DNA from: Thermococcus sp.
Lineage (GTDB): Archaea; Methanobacteriota_B; Thermococci; Thermococcales; Thermococcaceae
DNA: 57,905 nucleotides
Assembly (NCBI GenBank): GCA_027074805.1
Contig: JALTCK010000146.1
Coordinates: 1-57,905 of the forward strand
Reading direction: 5' to 3'
Shown: piece after piece, positions 6,912 through 15,114 of the stretch
Numbering within the stretch: position 1 is the stretch's first letter
How the letters are laid out: each line of letters begins with the position of its first letter
Notes under the pieces: model-generated
What the model was told of the DNA's origin: nothing
Database searches by the model: none
What the model saw: only the letters and a program-made list of their open reading frames with translations
Position numbers and translations under genes: made by a program

Positions 6912-7703
6912 ATGGAGGAGAAAATTAAGATTGGGTTCTACGCTCTCACCTCATGCTACGGCTGTCAACTTCAGCTGGCCATGATGGACGAACTACTGCA
7001 GTTGATTTCCAACGCTGAAATAGTCTGCTGGTATATGCTTGATGGGAAGAGTCTCGAGGACGAGCCAGTTGATATAGCCTTCATTGAGGGGAGTGTTTCA
7101 ACAGAGGAGGAAGTCGAGCTCGTTAAGAAGATCCGGGAGAATGCAAAGATAGTGGTTGCCGTTGGTTCATGTGCCGTTCAGGGTGGTGTCCAGAGCTGGG
7201 AACAGGACAAGAATCTTGAGGATCTCTGGAAGACCGTCTACGGCGACGGTAAAGTGAAGTTCCAACCCAAGATGGCAGAGCCGGTCTCTAAGTACATCAA
7301 GGTGGACTACAACATTTACGGCTGTCCTCCTGAGAAGAGGGATTTTCTATATGCTCTAGGGACTTTCCTCGTGGGTTCTTGGCCGGAGGATATAGACTAT
7401 CCTGTCTGCCTTGAGTGTCGCCTTAACGGCAATCCCTGTGTGCTCCTTGAGAGGGGCGAGCCGTGTCTCGGTCCAATAACGAGGGCAGGCTGTGATGCGA
7501 GATGTCCTGCCTATGGAATAGCATGCATTGGTTGCCGCGGTGCCATCGACTACGACGTTGCCTGGTTTGATTCCCTTGCAAGAGTCTTTAGGGAGAAAGG
7601 CCTTACAAGGGAGGAAATCCTGGAGAGGATGAGGATTTTCAACGCTCACAATCCAAAGCTCGAGGAGATGGTTGAGAAAATCTTTGGAGGGGAGAGCCAA
7701 TGA
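6912..7703 (+). CDS. hydD: Cytosolic [NiFe] hydrogenase I delta (small) subunit
   Basis: A 263-residue small hydrogenase subunit carrying Fe-S clusters. TSCYGC at residues 13-18, VGSCAVQGG and the Cys-rich C-terminus (CLECR, GEPCLGPITRAGC, CPAYGIACIGCRG) provide cluster ligands. ATG 6912 follows GGTGGTGAC and sits 10 nt after hydG; the frame is open further upstream but that part overlaps hydG. The hydA ATG overlaps the stop (ATGA). It forms the catalytic dimer with HydA. Confidence 0.94.
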   Translation: MEEKIKIGFYALTSCYGCQLQLAMMDELLQLISNAEIVCWYMLDGKSLEDEPVDIAFIEGSVSTEEEVELVKKIRENAKIVVAVGSCAVQGGVQSWEQDKNLEDLWKTVYGDGKVKFQPKMAEPVSKYIKVDYNIYGCPPEKRDFLYALGTFLVGSWPEDIDYPVCLECRLNGNPCVLLERGEPCLGPITRAGCDARCPAYGIACIGCRGAIDYDVAWFDSLARVFREKGLTREEILERMRIFNAHNPKLEEMVEKIFGGESQ

Positions 7704-8986
7704 AGAACGTTTATCTGCCAATCACAGTTGATCATATAGCCCGGGTAGAGGGGAAGGGTGGTGTTGAGATAGTTCTCGGTGAGGATGGCGTTAAAGAGGT
7801 CAAGCTTAACATTATAGAAGGGCCGAGGTTTTTTGAGGCTATAACCCTCGGAAAGAAGCTTGATGAAGCTTTAGCGGTATATCCAAGGATATGTTCCTTC
7901 TGCTCCGCCGCCCATAAGTTAACAGCCGTGGAAGCGGCAGAGAAGGCGGTAGGATTCATCCCGCGAGAAGAAATTCAAGCTTTGAGGGAGGTTCTCTACA
8001 TTGGGGACATGATAGAGAGCCACGCCCTGCACCTCTACCTCCTCGTCCTTCCAGACTACCTCGGCTACTCAGGGCCCCTCCACATGGTTGAGGAATACAA
8101 GAAGGAGGTAGGCATAGCGTTGGAGCTTAAAAACCTGGGAAGTTGGATGATGGATGAATTAGGAAGCAGAGCAATACACCAGGAGAACGTCGTTCTTGGA
8201 GGCTTTGGAAAACTTCCTAATAGGGGCGTTCTTGAAAGGATGAAAGAGAGGCTTGGGGAGGCCCTTTCGAAGGCTGAGTATACATTTGATCTCTTCGTAA
8301 GGCTGGAGCAGTACGAGGAAGTGGAAGGCCCGATAACACACCTAGCGGTCAAGCCGAGAGAGGATGTTTATGGAATTTACGGAGACTACATAAAGGCCAC
8401 CGATGGAAGCGAGTTCCCGAGCGAGGAATATAAGAAATACATAAAGGAGTTTGTGGTTGAACACAGCTTCGCTAAGCACTCCCATTATCATGGAAGGCCA
8501 TTCATGGTCGGGGCGATTTCGAGGGTTGTCAACAACGCTTCACTACTTTATGGTAGGGCTAAAGAGCTTTACGAGAGGCATAAAGAACTCCTCAGGCCGA
8601 CAAACCCATTCGCCAACAACATGGCTCAAGCACTTGAGCTGGTATACTTCATCGAGCGGGGAATGGACCTTATAGACGAGGCCCTCGCGAAGTGGCCCTT
8701 CAAAGCTAGAGACGAGGTGGTGATAAAGGACGGCTTCGGCGTTTCCACCACGGAGGCACCGCGCGGGTTACTGGTTTACGCCCTCGAGGTCAAGGACGGG
8801 AGAGTCGCTTACGCTGACATCATAACACCCACGGCCTTCAACTTGGCAATGATGGAAGAACATGTGAGGATGATGGCAGAGAGGCACTATAACGATGACC
8901 CCGAGAGGCTGAAGCTCCTCGCCGAGATGGTAGTTCGTGCCTACGACCCGTGTATCTCCTGTTCTGTCCACGTGGCAAGACTTTAA
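7700..8986 (+). CDS. hydA: Cytosolic [NiFe] hydrogenase I alpha (large, catalytic) subunit
   Basis: A 428-residue large subunit binding the [NiFe](CN)2CO centre. The N-terminal cysteine motif is RICSFCSAAH (Cys65, Cys68) and the C-terminal one is DPCISCSVH (Cys418, Cys421). Four residues (VARL) follow the last His, which is the expected site of maturation-protease cleavage. RVEGKGG near residue 15 is also typical. It is the last gene of the operon; a T-run follows the TAA. Function as bidirectional soluble hydrogenase is well supported for the family. Confidence 0.96.
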   Translation: MKNVYLPITVDHIARVEGKGGVEIVLGEDGVKEVKLNIIEGPRFFEAITLGKKLDEALAVYPRICSFCSAAHKLTAVEAAEKAVGFIPREEIQALREVLYIGDMIESHALHLYLLVLPDYLGYSGPLHMVEEYKKEVGIALELKNLGSWMMDELGSRAIHQENVVLGGFGKLPNRGVLERMKERLGEALSKAEYTFDLFVRLEQYEEVEGPITHLAVKPREDVYGIYGDYIKATDGSEFPSEEYKKYIKEFVVEHSFAKHSHYHGRPFMVGAISRVVNNASLLYGRAKELYERHKELLRPTNPFANNMAQALELVYFIERGMDLIDEALAKWPFKARDEVVIKDGFGVSTTEAPRGLLVYALEVKDGRVAYADIITPTAFNLAMMEEHVRMMAERHYNDDPERLKLLAEMVVRAYDPCISCSVHVARL

Positions 8987-9029
8987 TCCCTCAAATTTTT
9001 TTATATCCCGCAGGTTCCAGTAAGGAGCT

Positions 9030-9127
9030 GTGGCGGAATTGGAGGGGTTCGTTGATGTTGTCATCCATATGAGGATCCCAAGAAGTACGCCGACGACATA
9101 CGAAAAGACGTTGAAGCCAAGTCGTGA
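9030..9127 (+). pseudogene. Short broken gene fragment, family unknown
   Basis: A TATA-like TTTTTTTATATCC (8996-9007) and AAGGAG precede a GTG at 9030 that opens MAELEGFVDVVIH. The frame then shifts near 9068 and continues as YEDPKKYADDIRKDVEAKS to a TGA at 9125. The two parts join into a plausible 32-residue charged peptide, so this looks like a frameshifted start of a small gene. It lies just upstream of the decayed toxin-antitoxin remnants. I do not recognise the family. Confidence 0.35.
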
Positions 9128-9138
9128 TAAATTATACA

Positions 9139-9216
9139 CAGGGGGAACTCTTTGAAACCTTCAATAAGCTAAAGGGGGTAAAAACCGATAAGAGCTGACA
9201 GGAGCTGAAAGAGTAG
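9139..9216 (+). pseudogene. VapB-like antitoxin remnant
   Basis: One frame reads LFETFNKLKGVKTDKS, then a stop at 9196-9198, then QELKE. The pattern ELxxxxNKLKGxK resembles the C-terminal part of VapB antitoxins of Thermococcales. Its position directly before a degraded PIN domain supports the reading. The N-terminus is not visible. Call is by resemblance only. Confidence 0.35.
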
Positions 9217-9220
9217 TATC

Positions 9221-9586
9221 ATGAAGGATACCCGTTGGCAATTCGGTCTTAGTTGAGTATTTTTAAGGACAACGAGCGGGCGGTGGAGTTGCTGGAGTCC
9301 CTTTGAAAGTGTTGATGTGAGGTTTAGTACGATTGTTTACATTCTCCCTGGTACTATCTTGGAGGCTCTCCAGGACAATGAAGGGGAATCCAGAGAAACT
9401 TTCTCTAGAACTCGGGAGGTCTTTAAGGCTCTCAAGGACTTTGGATTCATCTCTGTAGAGTAGAGCACCGTTTTTAAGGTAATGATATCCATCCGGGAAT
9501 ATGCCATGTTACCCAGCGATGTCCTTATTCTCACAACCCTCGACGATGATTCAAGGCTACAGCGGAGGAAAAAGGCGTTCCGCTAA
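9221..9586 (+). pseudogene. VapC-like PIN-domain toxin, degraded
   Basis: Pieces of a PIN ribonuclease domain can be read in order. From about 9229 one frame gives PVGNSVLVEYF; one base later NERAVELLES continues; after a further shift near 9300 FESVDVRFSTIVYILPGTILEAL and EVFKALKDFGFISVE follow to an in-frame TAG (9461); the same frame resumes with IREYAMLPSDVLILTTLDDD to TAA 9584. The order NVLVEYF... and LLPsDaLIltT... is typical for VapC. At least two frameshifts and one nonsense codon show that it is dead. Confidence 0.6.
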
Positions 9587-9615
9587 TAATGAGGTGGCTG
9601 TGAGCTTTTATTTCT

Positions 9616-9646
9616 GCGGGCAGAGGTTGCTGCCCTATAAGCCCGC
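9616..9646. other. Inverted repeats with two alternative pairings
   Basis: GCGGGC (9616-9621) can pair with GCCCGC (9641-9646), while the overlapping GGGCAG (9618-9623) can pair with CTGCCC (9630-9635). The two stems exclude each other because they share bases. The element lies just beyond the end of the lipoprotein gene and may act as its terminator on the minus strand. Function unproven. Confidence 0.3.
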
Positions 9647-9681
9647 GCCATGTTTACGTGGGGAGTTTGATCTTCGTTCTT

Positions 9682-10410
9682 CTATCGTCCGTCCATGACA
9701 TCCACGTCTATGGGAATCGTTGTCAGCGTCACGTTCTCCTTTCCGTCAGTTAGGAGCATTGGTATTACCGAGAGGGTTACTTTAACCCCGCTCTCTTGTT
9801 TTTCCATGATCTGGACCCTGTAGGTGTGGTTTCCCAGGGGTTCGATCGTGAGATCGTTGGAGCCCCATTTTCCATTGAGCTCTCCGAGTATCATCGTGTA
9901 GGTTTTCCCGAATATCCTAAGTTTTTCGGCGGAATATCCTGTGGTTATGAGGGTGTATTCGTTCGATCCGAGCCTTTTCACTTCGTAGTTCACATGGAAG
10001 GATCTTATGGTGTGGAAGGCATGGATGTTTGCAAGCACTTTGAAGTCTATTATTTTGCCCTCCGGGCAGTGGCAGGAGTAGATCCTCCCTTCGCCGTCAG
10101 TTTCAGGGTGTAGTAGGAAAACGTTCCCATCAATCTCCTGAGCCCCTATGAGCCACGAATCGTTTTTCATTTTCACGAAGAGGAGCGGGACCCTTTCGGA
10201 GATATCAATGCTCGTGTTGTTCCACGCTAGGAAGTACGTTCTGTGAACTTCAAGTAGGATGGGGTAGACAGACCCTATGGACTGGTTGAGCTCTCCTTGT
10301 GCGACTACGGCCTTGAATTCAACTGGAGGTTTAGTGGTGTCAATTTTTTCTCCAATGCAACCGGCTGCAGTAACTATGAGGAACACAATCAAGAGGGCCT
10401 TTAACTTCAT
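9682..10410 (-). CDS. Exported lipoprotein, function unknown
   Basis: A 242-residue protein with a short lipoprotein signal peptide (MKLKALLIVFLIVTAAGCIG); the lipobox Cys would anchor it to the outer face of the membrane. The mature part is beta-rich by appearance, with several N-x-S/T glycosylation sites. The ATG at 10410 has GGGGAG 4 nt upstream; a TTG four codons upstream is less likely. It stands alone between the toxin-antitoxin remnants and the TRAM gene. I do not recognise a family. Confidence 0.75.
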   Translation of the reverse strand: MKLKALLIVFLIVTAAGCIGEKIDTTKPPVEFKAVVAQGELNQSIGSVYPILLEVHRTYFLAWNNTSIDISERVPLLFVKMKNDSWLIGAQEIDGNVFLLHPETDGEGRIYSCHCPEGKIIDFKVLANIHAFHTIRSFHVNYEVKRLGSNEYTLITTGYSAEKLRIFGKTYTMILGELNGKWGSNDLTIEPLGNHTYRVQIMEKQESGVKVTLSVIPMLLTDGKENVTLTTIPIDVDVMDGR

Positions 10411-10486
10411 GGGACTCCCCAACGTTGTTTATTCATTCGGGTTTTAAAATTTACTCTCGCTTTAGGTGAAAGTAGTGGCATGCAAA

Positions 10487-10501
10487 GCTTTATATATCCT
10501 C
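10487..10501 (+). promoter_or_regulatory. TATA box of the TRAM protein gene
   Basis: AAAGCTTTATATATCC at 10486-10501 is one of the strongest BRE/TATA matches in the window. Predicted transcription start near 10522, about 50 nt before the ATG at 10575. Confidence 0.65.
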
Positions 10502-10574
10502 CACCTTACCTTCCTTTGGGACTCTTCTGAGAACCTTCGGGAGAGCCCTGAAAGTTGAAAAGTTGGTGTTAGAT

Positions 10575-10787
10575 ATGTATGGAGATGGATTTGGTGGTGG
10601 CTACGAAGCCCCAGTTAAGGTTGGAGAAAGGTACAGGGTTAGGATCGAGAGCCTTGGAAAGGGTGGCGATGGCATCGCCAAGATAAAGGGCTTCGTTATC
10701 TTCGTCCCGAACACTCAGGTCGGGGACGAGGTGGAGATTGTTATAAACTCAGTCAAGAGGAAGTTCGCTTTCGCGGAAGTCATCTGA
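10575..10787 (+). CDS. Small TRAM-domain RNA-binding protein
   Basis: A 70-residue protein made almost entirely of a TRAM domain: a Gly-rich tip (MYGDGFGGGYEAPVKVG), then YRVRIESLGKGGDGIAKI and GFVIFVPNTQVGDEVEIVI. Stand-alone TRAM proteins of archaea bind RNA and have been described as RNA chaperones with a cold-shock-like role. ATG 10575 has GGTG 9 nt upstream; an earlier in-frame TTG at 10563 overlaps that element. A strong TATA box suggests high expression. Confidence 0.88.
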   Translation: MYGDGFGGGYEAPVKVGERYRVRIESLGKGGDGIAKIKGFVIFVPNTQVGDEVEIVINSVKRKFAFAEVI

Positions 10788-10983
10788 TTTCCCTTTCTTC
10801 TATCTTAATCTGGTCGGTCTTCTAAGGTTCAACACGTACACTTAAGCCTTTCGTCTCGGGATTGATCGCATTCAATTTTACTGTTCAAAATGGAATATTA
10901 AGTCAGAATATAAATCGTGGAAAACCTTATAAATAGCAATGTTCTTAATCATTACGAAGAACCTATATAGGAGAGCCCCCACA

Positions 10984-11808
10984 ATGTGGAGGGAACTCCT
11001 GGGTTTGATGTTGGGATTGCTGATCTTAGGTTCTATGGTGGAAGTGGTCAGTGCCGCTAAGCCAGAGACGAAGGCGAATGACTCTGATCCATACTATCGA
11101 TACGGCCATTTTGTAGGCAAGATCGGTGTTGCTTCTACATACATACCAAGATTGGTAGTGATCAATCAAGATGACTCAGCTACAGTTCAGCAAGTCTTTT
11201 TCCTCAGGGTGAAACTTGGGAATGGGTGGAGAAGTGGGTGGAATCATTATTACTATCCTGTAAGCAGTGGTCACTGGATCTCTGTGAGGGTCATTAAACC
11301 CTCCTCTGACACTTATGTGGGTGTAGTGTCAGGGAGAAATGGTATTTTTGTCGTTGATGCAGGGCATGGACATTCAGACTTAGAGGATACATACATAGAG
11401 TTCTTCAAAAAGGCTGTGGATGAATTGGCTGAACTCTTGGGACTACCGAGCTTTGCGGATCTTGTATCGAGTCTGGGCAGGAGTGATAAAAACAGTTACA
11501 CTATTCAGACCTCAGGAGACATCGCTTACAATGTTGGTAGAATAACTATTAAGTTCTACGGGGACTCCAGATTCAGAGGCACCGATTATGGTATGGGGGT
11601 GACATGGATTATAATGAATCCCCAGAAGGGCGATTATAAATTTGAGGTAAGTGGTGGTGCGACGTTGTACGTTGCAGGATACTCTCACAACAGCATTCCG
11701 AGTTTCCCCGAAGTAAAAAGTGTTGGCCCCACATCGGTTCTTGGGAAAACAACAAGAACCGCTCGTATAACTGTGAAGACAAGGGTATACTATGCCAACG
11801 GGGGGTAA
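10984..11808 (+). CDS. Secreted protein of unknown function
   Basis: A 274-residue protein with a clear signal peptide (MWRELLGLMLGLLILG, cleavage probably after VSA at residue 25). The mature part is rich in Gly, Tyr and Ser with predicted beta-strands (VFFLRVKLGNGW, GRITIKFYGD, KFEVSGGATLYVAGY). ATG 10984 is preferred over an ATG at 10939 because ACCTTATAAATAG at 10922-10934 would start transcription downstream of the latter. Only 2 nt separate it from the next gene, so they are probably cotranscribed. No family recognised. Confidence 0.7.
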   Translation: MWRELLGLMLGLLILGSMVEVVSAAKPETKANDSDPYYRYGHFVGKIGVASTYIPRLVVINQDDSATVQQVFFLRVKLGNGWRSGWNHYYYPVSSGHWISVRVIKPSSDTYVGVVSGRNGIFVVDAGHGHSDLEDTYIEFFKKAVDELAELLGLPSFADLVSSLGRSDKNSYTIQTSGDIAYNVGRITIKFYGDSRFRGTDYGMGVTWIIMNPQKGDYKFEVSGGATLYVAGYSHNSIPSFPEVKSVGPTSVLGKTTRTARITVKTRVYYANGG

Positions 11809-11810
11809 CC

Positions 11811-13094
11811 ATGAAAACAAAAGCTATTTTCCTTCTTTTTCTGGTGGTTTTCGGGTTCTTAGTCTACCCAAAGTACGTTCAACACAAGAGGGCGATAAGG
11901 GAGGCAGGTCTCAACGAGGCCATTAACTTGGTTCAAACGGATCTTAAGACGTTTAGACTGGACTACAATTCCACTCATCAGGCCTATCTGAATCAAAAGG
12001 TGAATGACGAAGACGTTGAACGTGCTATTGGGAGAGTTCTGGAGCTCAGGGAGATGCTTCTCGAGCTAAATGTCTCGGATGACAAAATAAGAGACATTGA
12101 TGTCTGCCTTAACGAGACCCATTCGTATCAACGCGGGGGTCAGTTTTACGCTGCCCTCACAGAGGGCAGAAGGTGTGCTATACTTGCAGCTGACTACTTG
12201 GGCTCAACCCTTGCACTCGAAAACCGCACGGAGTTCATTAAGTATGTTCATGGGCAGTTCCGGAGCGTGGAAGCTTTACAGAACAAAACGGCTGAAATGT
12301 GGAGACAGACACTGGGAGGAGGGATTACCTTTAAGGACTATCTCATAACCGGCTTTGTGGTGGAGGACAACATAATCGAAGCGGAAATCTCTCTGAATCA
12401 GTCTCGTGACTTCCTGGAAAAGCTTGATAAGATACCAAACCCAACAACGTCTCAGGAGATTGAAAATGTGAGCATACTCGGAAGCTGGGTGATGGGTTAT
12501 CTGGAATTCGCCAGGAGCTTTTTGATGGACTCAACGGTGCTTATCAACCATGTAACCCCCGGTACCTTCCGTTCAAAGGGACGAGGGGACAACGTGCGCG
12601 CGCTCGTGGATAATCTCTTGAGGATCGATGTTTCGTGCGAATTCGAGGAGGTAATGCTCAGGATGGCGTGTAGCTGGAAGGAGTATCATAAAAAGCGGGG
12701 TCTCCTTGGATTCAAGAACGGCTACTATTCAGCGGCCACTTACCACCTGCTGTACGCAATTTCAATAAACGAGCATCTCGATGAATTTGAGGCCCTCAAT
12801 TCGACTTTTGCTGCCCTGAAAACTCCAGCAGAGAGAGTTAGGATAGGCCTTCGTCTAAGGCATGATGCTCTGGACTCCATCAACGATTGTTCCCAGGATC
12901 CTTTAACATCCCTCTACATCCAAGACGCAGTGGGATGGTACTTCAAGCATGGGGATGAGGCTCTGAAGATGATGGTTAGACTACGCACAGACGATCCTAC
13001 GACTCAGCCCCTCTACAACTACGAGATGGCAAAAATCATAGCCAAAAAGATGTGTCCCTACGTTTTGAGGTTATATCTGACACGTAAGGGATGA
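11811..13094 (+). CDS. Membrane-anchored helical protein of unknown function
   Basis: A 427-residue protein with one N-terminal transmembrane segment (AIFLLFLVVFGFLVYPKYV) and a long, mainly alpha-helical extracytoplasmic part carrying many N-x-S/T sites and several Cys (CLNETH, CAILAADY, CEFEEVMLRMACSW, CSQDP, MCPYVLRLYL). The even number of scattered Cys suggests disulfides, common in exported hyperthermophile proteins. It begins 2 nt after the preceding secreted-protein gene, with GGGGGG upstream of the ATG. No family recognised; a partner role with the 10984 protein is inference. Confidence 0.7.
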   Translation: MKTKAIFLLFLVVFGFLVYPKYVQHKRAIREAGLNEAINLVQTDLKTFRLDYNSTHQAYLNQKVNDEDVERAIGRVLELREMLLELNVSDDKIRDIDVCLNETHSYQRGGQFYAALTEGRRCAILAADYLGSTLALENRTEFIKYVHGQFRSVEALQNKTAEMWRQTLGGGITFKDYLITGFVVEDNIIEAEISLNQSRDFLEKLDKIPNPTTSQEIENVSILGSWVMGYLEFARSFLMDSTVLINHVTPGTFRSKGRGDNVRALVDNLLRIDVSCEFEEVMLRMACSWKEYHKKRGLLGFKNGYYSAATYHLLYAISINEHLDEFEALNSTFAALKTPAERVRIGLRLRHDALDSINDCSQDPLTSLYIQDAVGWYFKHGDEALKMMVRLRTDDPTTQPLYNYEMAKIIAKKMCPYVLRLYLTRKG

Positions 13095-13134
13095 ATTTCT
13101 TAGTATTTTGTCCCAAACTTTTGGTGGTGCTCCT

Positions 13135-13355
13135 ATGGACGAAGAGTCCATGATGATCGGGGTTGCAGTCGTGTTCTGGTTCTTCTCTCACCCATCATGC
13201 TCTACTGGACGGTGGCCTTCTTCGACACTATCTGAGTTGATCAGTACCTTCCGAATATTGCTTTCATGGCCCTCTCTTCACTCGTCCCGGTCCTAATCGT
13301 CTGTTCCATTTCCTTCCTCGTTATGCAGCACTTCAACAGGCCCAATGCTGGATAA
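13135..13355 (+). pseudogene. Small two-helix membrane protein gene, disrupted
   Basis: GGTGGTG precedes ATG 13135 (MDEESMMIGVAVVF). Near 13172 the hydrophobic helix continues only after a frameshift (VLVLLSPIMLYWTVAFFDTI), then meets an in-frame TGA at 13233, and the same frame resumes as YLPNIAFMALSSLVPVLI and ISFLVMQHFNRPNAG to TAA 13353. Joined, the parts would make a protein of about 72 residues with two transmembrane helices. One frameshift and one nonsense codon argue for a pseudogene. Confidence 0.55.
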
Positions 13356-13431
13356 AGGAAAAACTAACATTCGTGGCCGTTTTCTCTTCGCGGCTCTCTT
13401 TATGCTCCTGAGTATGATGGGCTTTGTTTAA
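13345..13431 (+). CDS. Possible 28-residue hydrophobic peptide
   Basis: ATG 13345 overlaps the end of the disrupted gene and opens MLDKGKTNIRGRF followed by a hydrophobic run ending LLSMMGFV and TAA at 13429. It looks like the start of a signal peptide or a truncated gene. No clear Shine-Dalgarno is seen. It may be a remnant of the same decayed unit. Confidence 0.25.
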   Translation: MLDKGKTNIRGRFLFAALFMLLSMMGFV

Positions 13432-13536
13432 TTTTTGTGTTCATACGTTGGGATTAGAGTTATTGGATGATTTTTCCTACACCTTACGAAATCTTTAAAT
13501 ACAGTTTAATACGTTATCATATTTTGTGGTTCCCAA

Positions 13537-14016
13537 ATGAACCGTCGTGTTAAGTATGTATTATTGGGGATTGTTTTTTTTGTAGTTCTAAGTAGTAGTT
13601 TAGCCCTAGCTACTACTGAAAGCATGACAAAGATGCCAGTTCCAGCAAAGGACAAATTCATGACACCCCTTTCCACATCCACCACCGTTATATGGAAAGC
13701 CAGTGCCACTATATACATCAAGGGAATTTTCAGAAAGACTGTTTACTTCTCTGCCTATTCTGAATCCCGGACAAAAGACCGTCATCCCTTCAACATTGAT
13801 CGCATTGGTCTCGAGAGTAATGTAAAGGCCTATTACGACCTGGAATGGCACGTTGTTCACAGAGGTAGGCATGATGATTGGAACGACTGGCACGTGAGTG
13901 ATCTCTGGAGTGAAAGGGCCCATTACGAGAGATACCTTGCAACGACCCACTACTGGTTTGAAGACGCAAGGTTTCAAAACTGGTATCCCACCTTAACTGT
14001 CAGCGTATCGAGGTGA
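13537..14016 (+). CDS. Secreted protein of unknown function
   Basis: A 159-residue protein with a signal peptide (YVLLGIVFFVVLSSSLALA), cleaved probably near residue 25. The mature part is rich in aromatic residues and His/Trp/Asp (HRGRHDDWNDWHVSDLW), with beta-strand-like runs at both ends. A TATA-like CTTTAAATAC at 13493-13502 precedes it and the leader would be short. It overlaps or abuts the next gene and probably forms a two-gene unit. No family recognised. Confidence 0.68.
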   Translation: MNRRVKYVLLGIVFFVVLSSSLALATTESMTKMPVPAKDKFMTPLSTSTTVIWKASATIYIKGIFRKTVYFSAYSESRTKDRHPFNIDRIGLESNVKAYYDLEWHVVHRGRHDDWNDWHVSDLWSERAHYERYLATTHYWFEDARFQNWYPTLTVSVSR

Positions 14017-14024
14017 AGTTGTCA

Positions 14025-15065
14025 ATGAGACGTAATCTCCTTATTGTCATTATTTTTTTGATTGGGGTATTGCTGATTGGTTTCCTCGCTTATAACGTGC
14101 ATCATACGGAAACTGAGAGTCCCCAAGAGAGAATTTCTGAGGCAACTTCTTCCGACATGTTCTCATCCCAGTCTTCCTCCTCAAATGAAATTCCCGCTGG
14201 GGGCAATTATTCCTTGGAGGAACTTATGAAGTCCAGACCGGACTACTTTGGCTTTGGTCTCTACTCCAAGCCGAATTATCCAGATGGGATTTTCAAAAAA
14301 GCAGTTCACAAAATCAACGGCTCATTCTCAGGATATATCCTTCTTGCGAATGCAAAAGGTAACGACTACATTGTTTTTATCCTCCTTGACTATCAGGAGG
14401 TTCCCTTTTACCTCAACGGAACGCTCAACCTCACTCACCATATAGTTCTTGAGGACATGGAGTATAGGTTCTTTAGGTTCGAGATTCCAAACATCTCAGA
14501 AGGATGGCACGACGTTTTCGTCGGGGGTTTTCCAAACCCGTACTCGGCCGAGGAGCAGGATCCTCACATTCTCAATGGTTTCAGACTTCAGCTCATCTCT
14601 GGAAAACCAACACTGGAGCTCCCTTCTTTTGAGCGTCCGTTAGTGTGCACAAGAAATAATACTGAGTTAGATGCATACCTTCTCCTGACAAAAAAGGCCT
14701 GTGACAATACTGTTTGGTACAAAGCTTCTATGAATCCTTTGAATGAGGATTCAGCATTCTCCTACTTCGCTGTGGTGGGCAACACGCAAGATAACCTTCA
14801 AACCTTTGCCCTTGTTCAGCTCTTGGATTACAGGCAGGTTCCCATTGGAAACAGAACCGTCTGCTTTGGCTACCTTTACAGGAATGAAGTGGTTTCAATC
14901 CCCCTGACCATAAAGATGCCCAAAAATGGCACGCATCGGCTGGTTCTTCTTTACTTTGCTTACCCATATGAACCCCTTGAGTATCCACCTGGGGTTAAGA
15001 ACATAAATCTCCGCTTTATCAACGAGCAGAGCAACGTCCTGTTTGTTCACGTAGGTGGCCCTTAG
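14025..15065 (+). CDS. Membrane-anchored protein with duplicated domain, function unknown
   Basis: A 346-residue protein: one N-terminal membrane helix (LLIVIIFLIGVLLIGFLAYN), a Ser-rich linker (residues 30-65) and an extracytoplasmic part with two related halves. Both halves contain LLDYxxVP followed by a strand pair and a hydrophobic strand before a Phe/Tyr-Pro turn (near residues 125-185 and 265-325). ATG 14025 is preceded by GAGGTGA; a GTG at 14013 is an alternative. Asn-glycosylation sites are frequent. The fold may be Ig-like, which is inference. Confidence 0.7.
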   Translation: MRRNLLIVIIFLIGVLLIGFLAYNVHHTETESPQERISEATSSDMFSSQSSSSNEIPAGGNYSLEELMKSRPDYFGFGLYSKPNYPDGIFKKAVHKINGSFSGYILLANAKGNDYIVFILLDYQEVPFYLNGTLNLTHHIVLEDMEYRFFRFEIPNISEGWHDVFVGGFPNPYSAEEQDPHILNGFRLQLISGKPTLELPSFERPLVCTRNNTELDAYLLLTKKACDNTVWYKASMNPLNEDSAFSYFAVVGNTQDNLQTFALVQLLDYRQVPIGNRTVCFGYLYRNEVVSIPLTIKMPKNGTHRLVLLYFAYPYEPLEYPPGVKNINLRFINEQSNVLFVHVGGP

Positions 15066-15114
15066 TTTTCTAATTTTCTAAACTTTTTTAAACTCCACTC
15101 CTTAGCCCGCTCCG

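Noticed and set aside
9001..9060. Possible tRNA or structured RNA after hydA
   Set aside because: No acceptor or T-arm pairing could be built; the sequence fits a broken coding start better.
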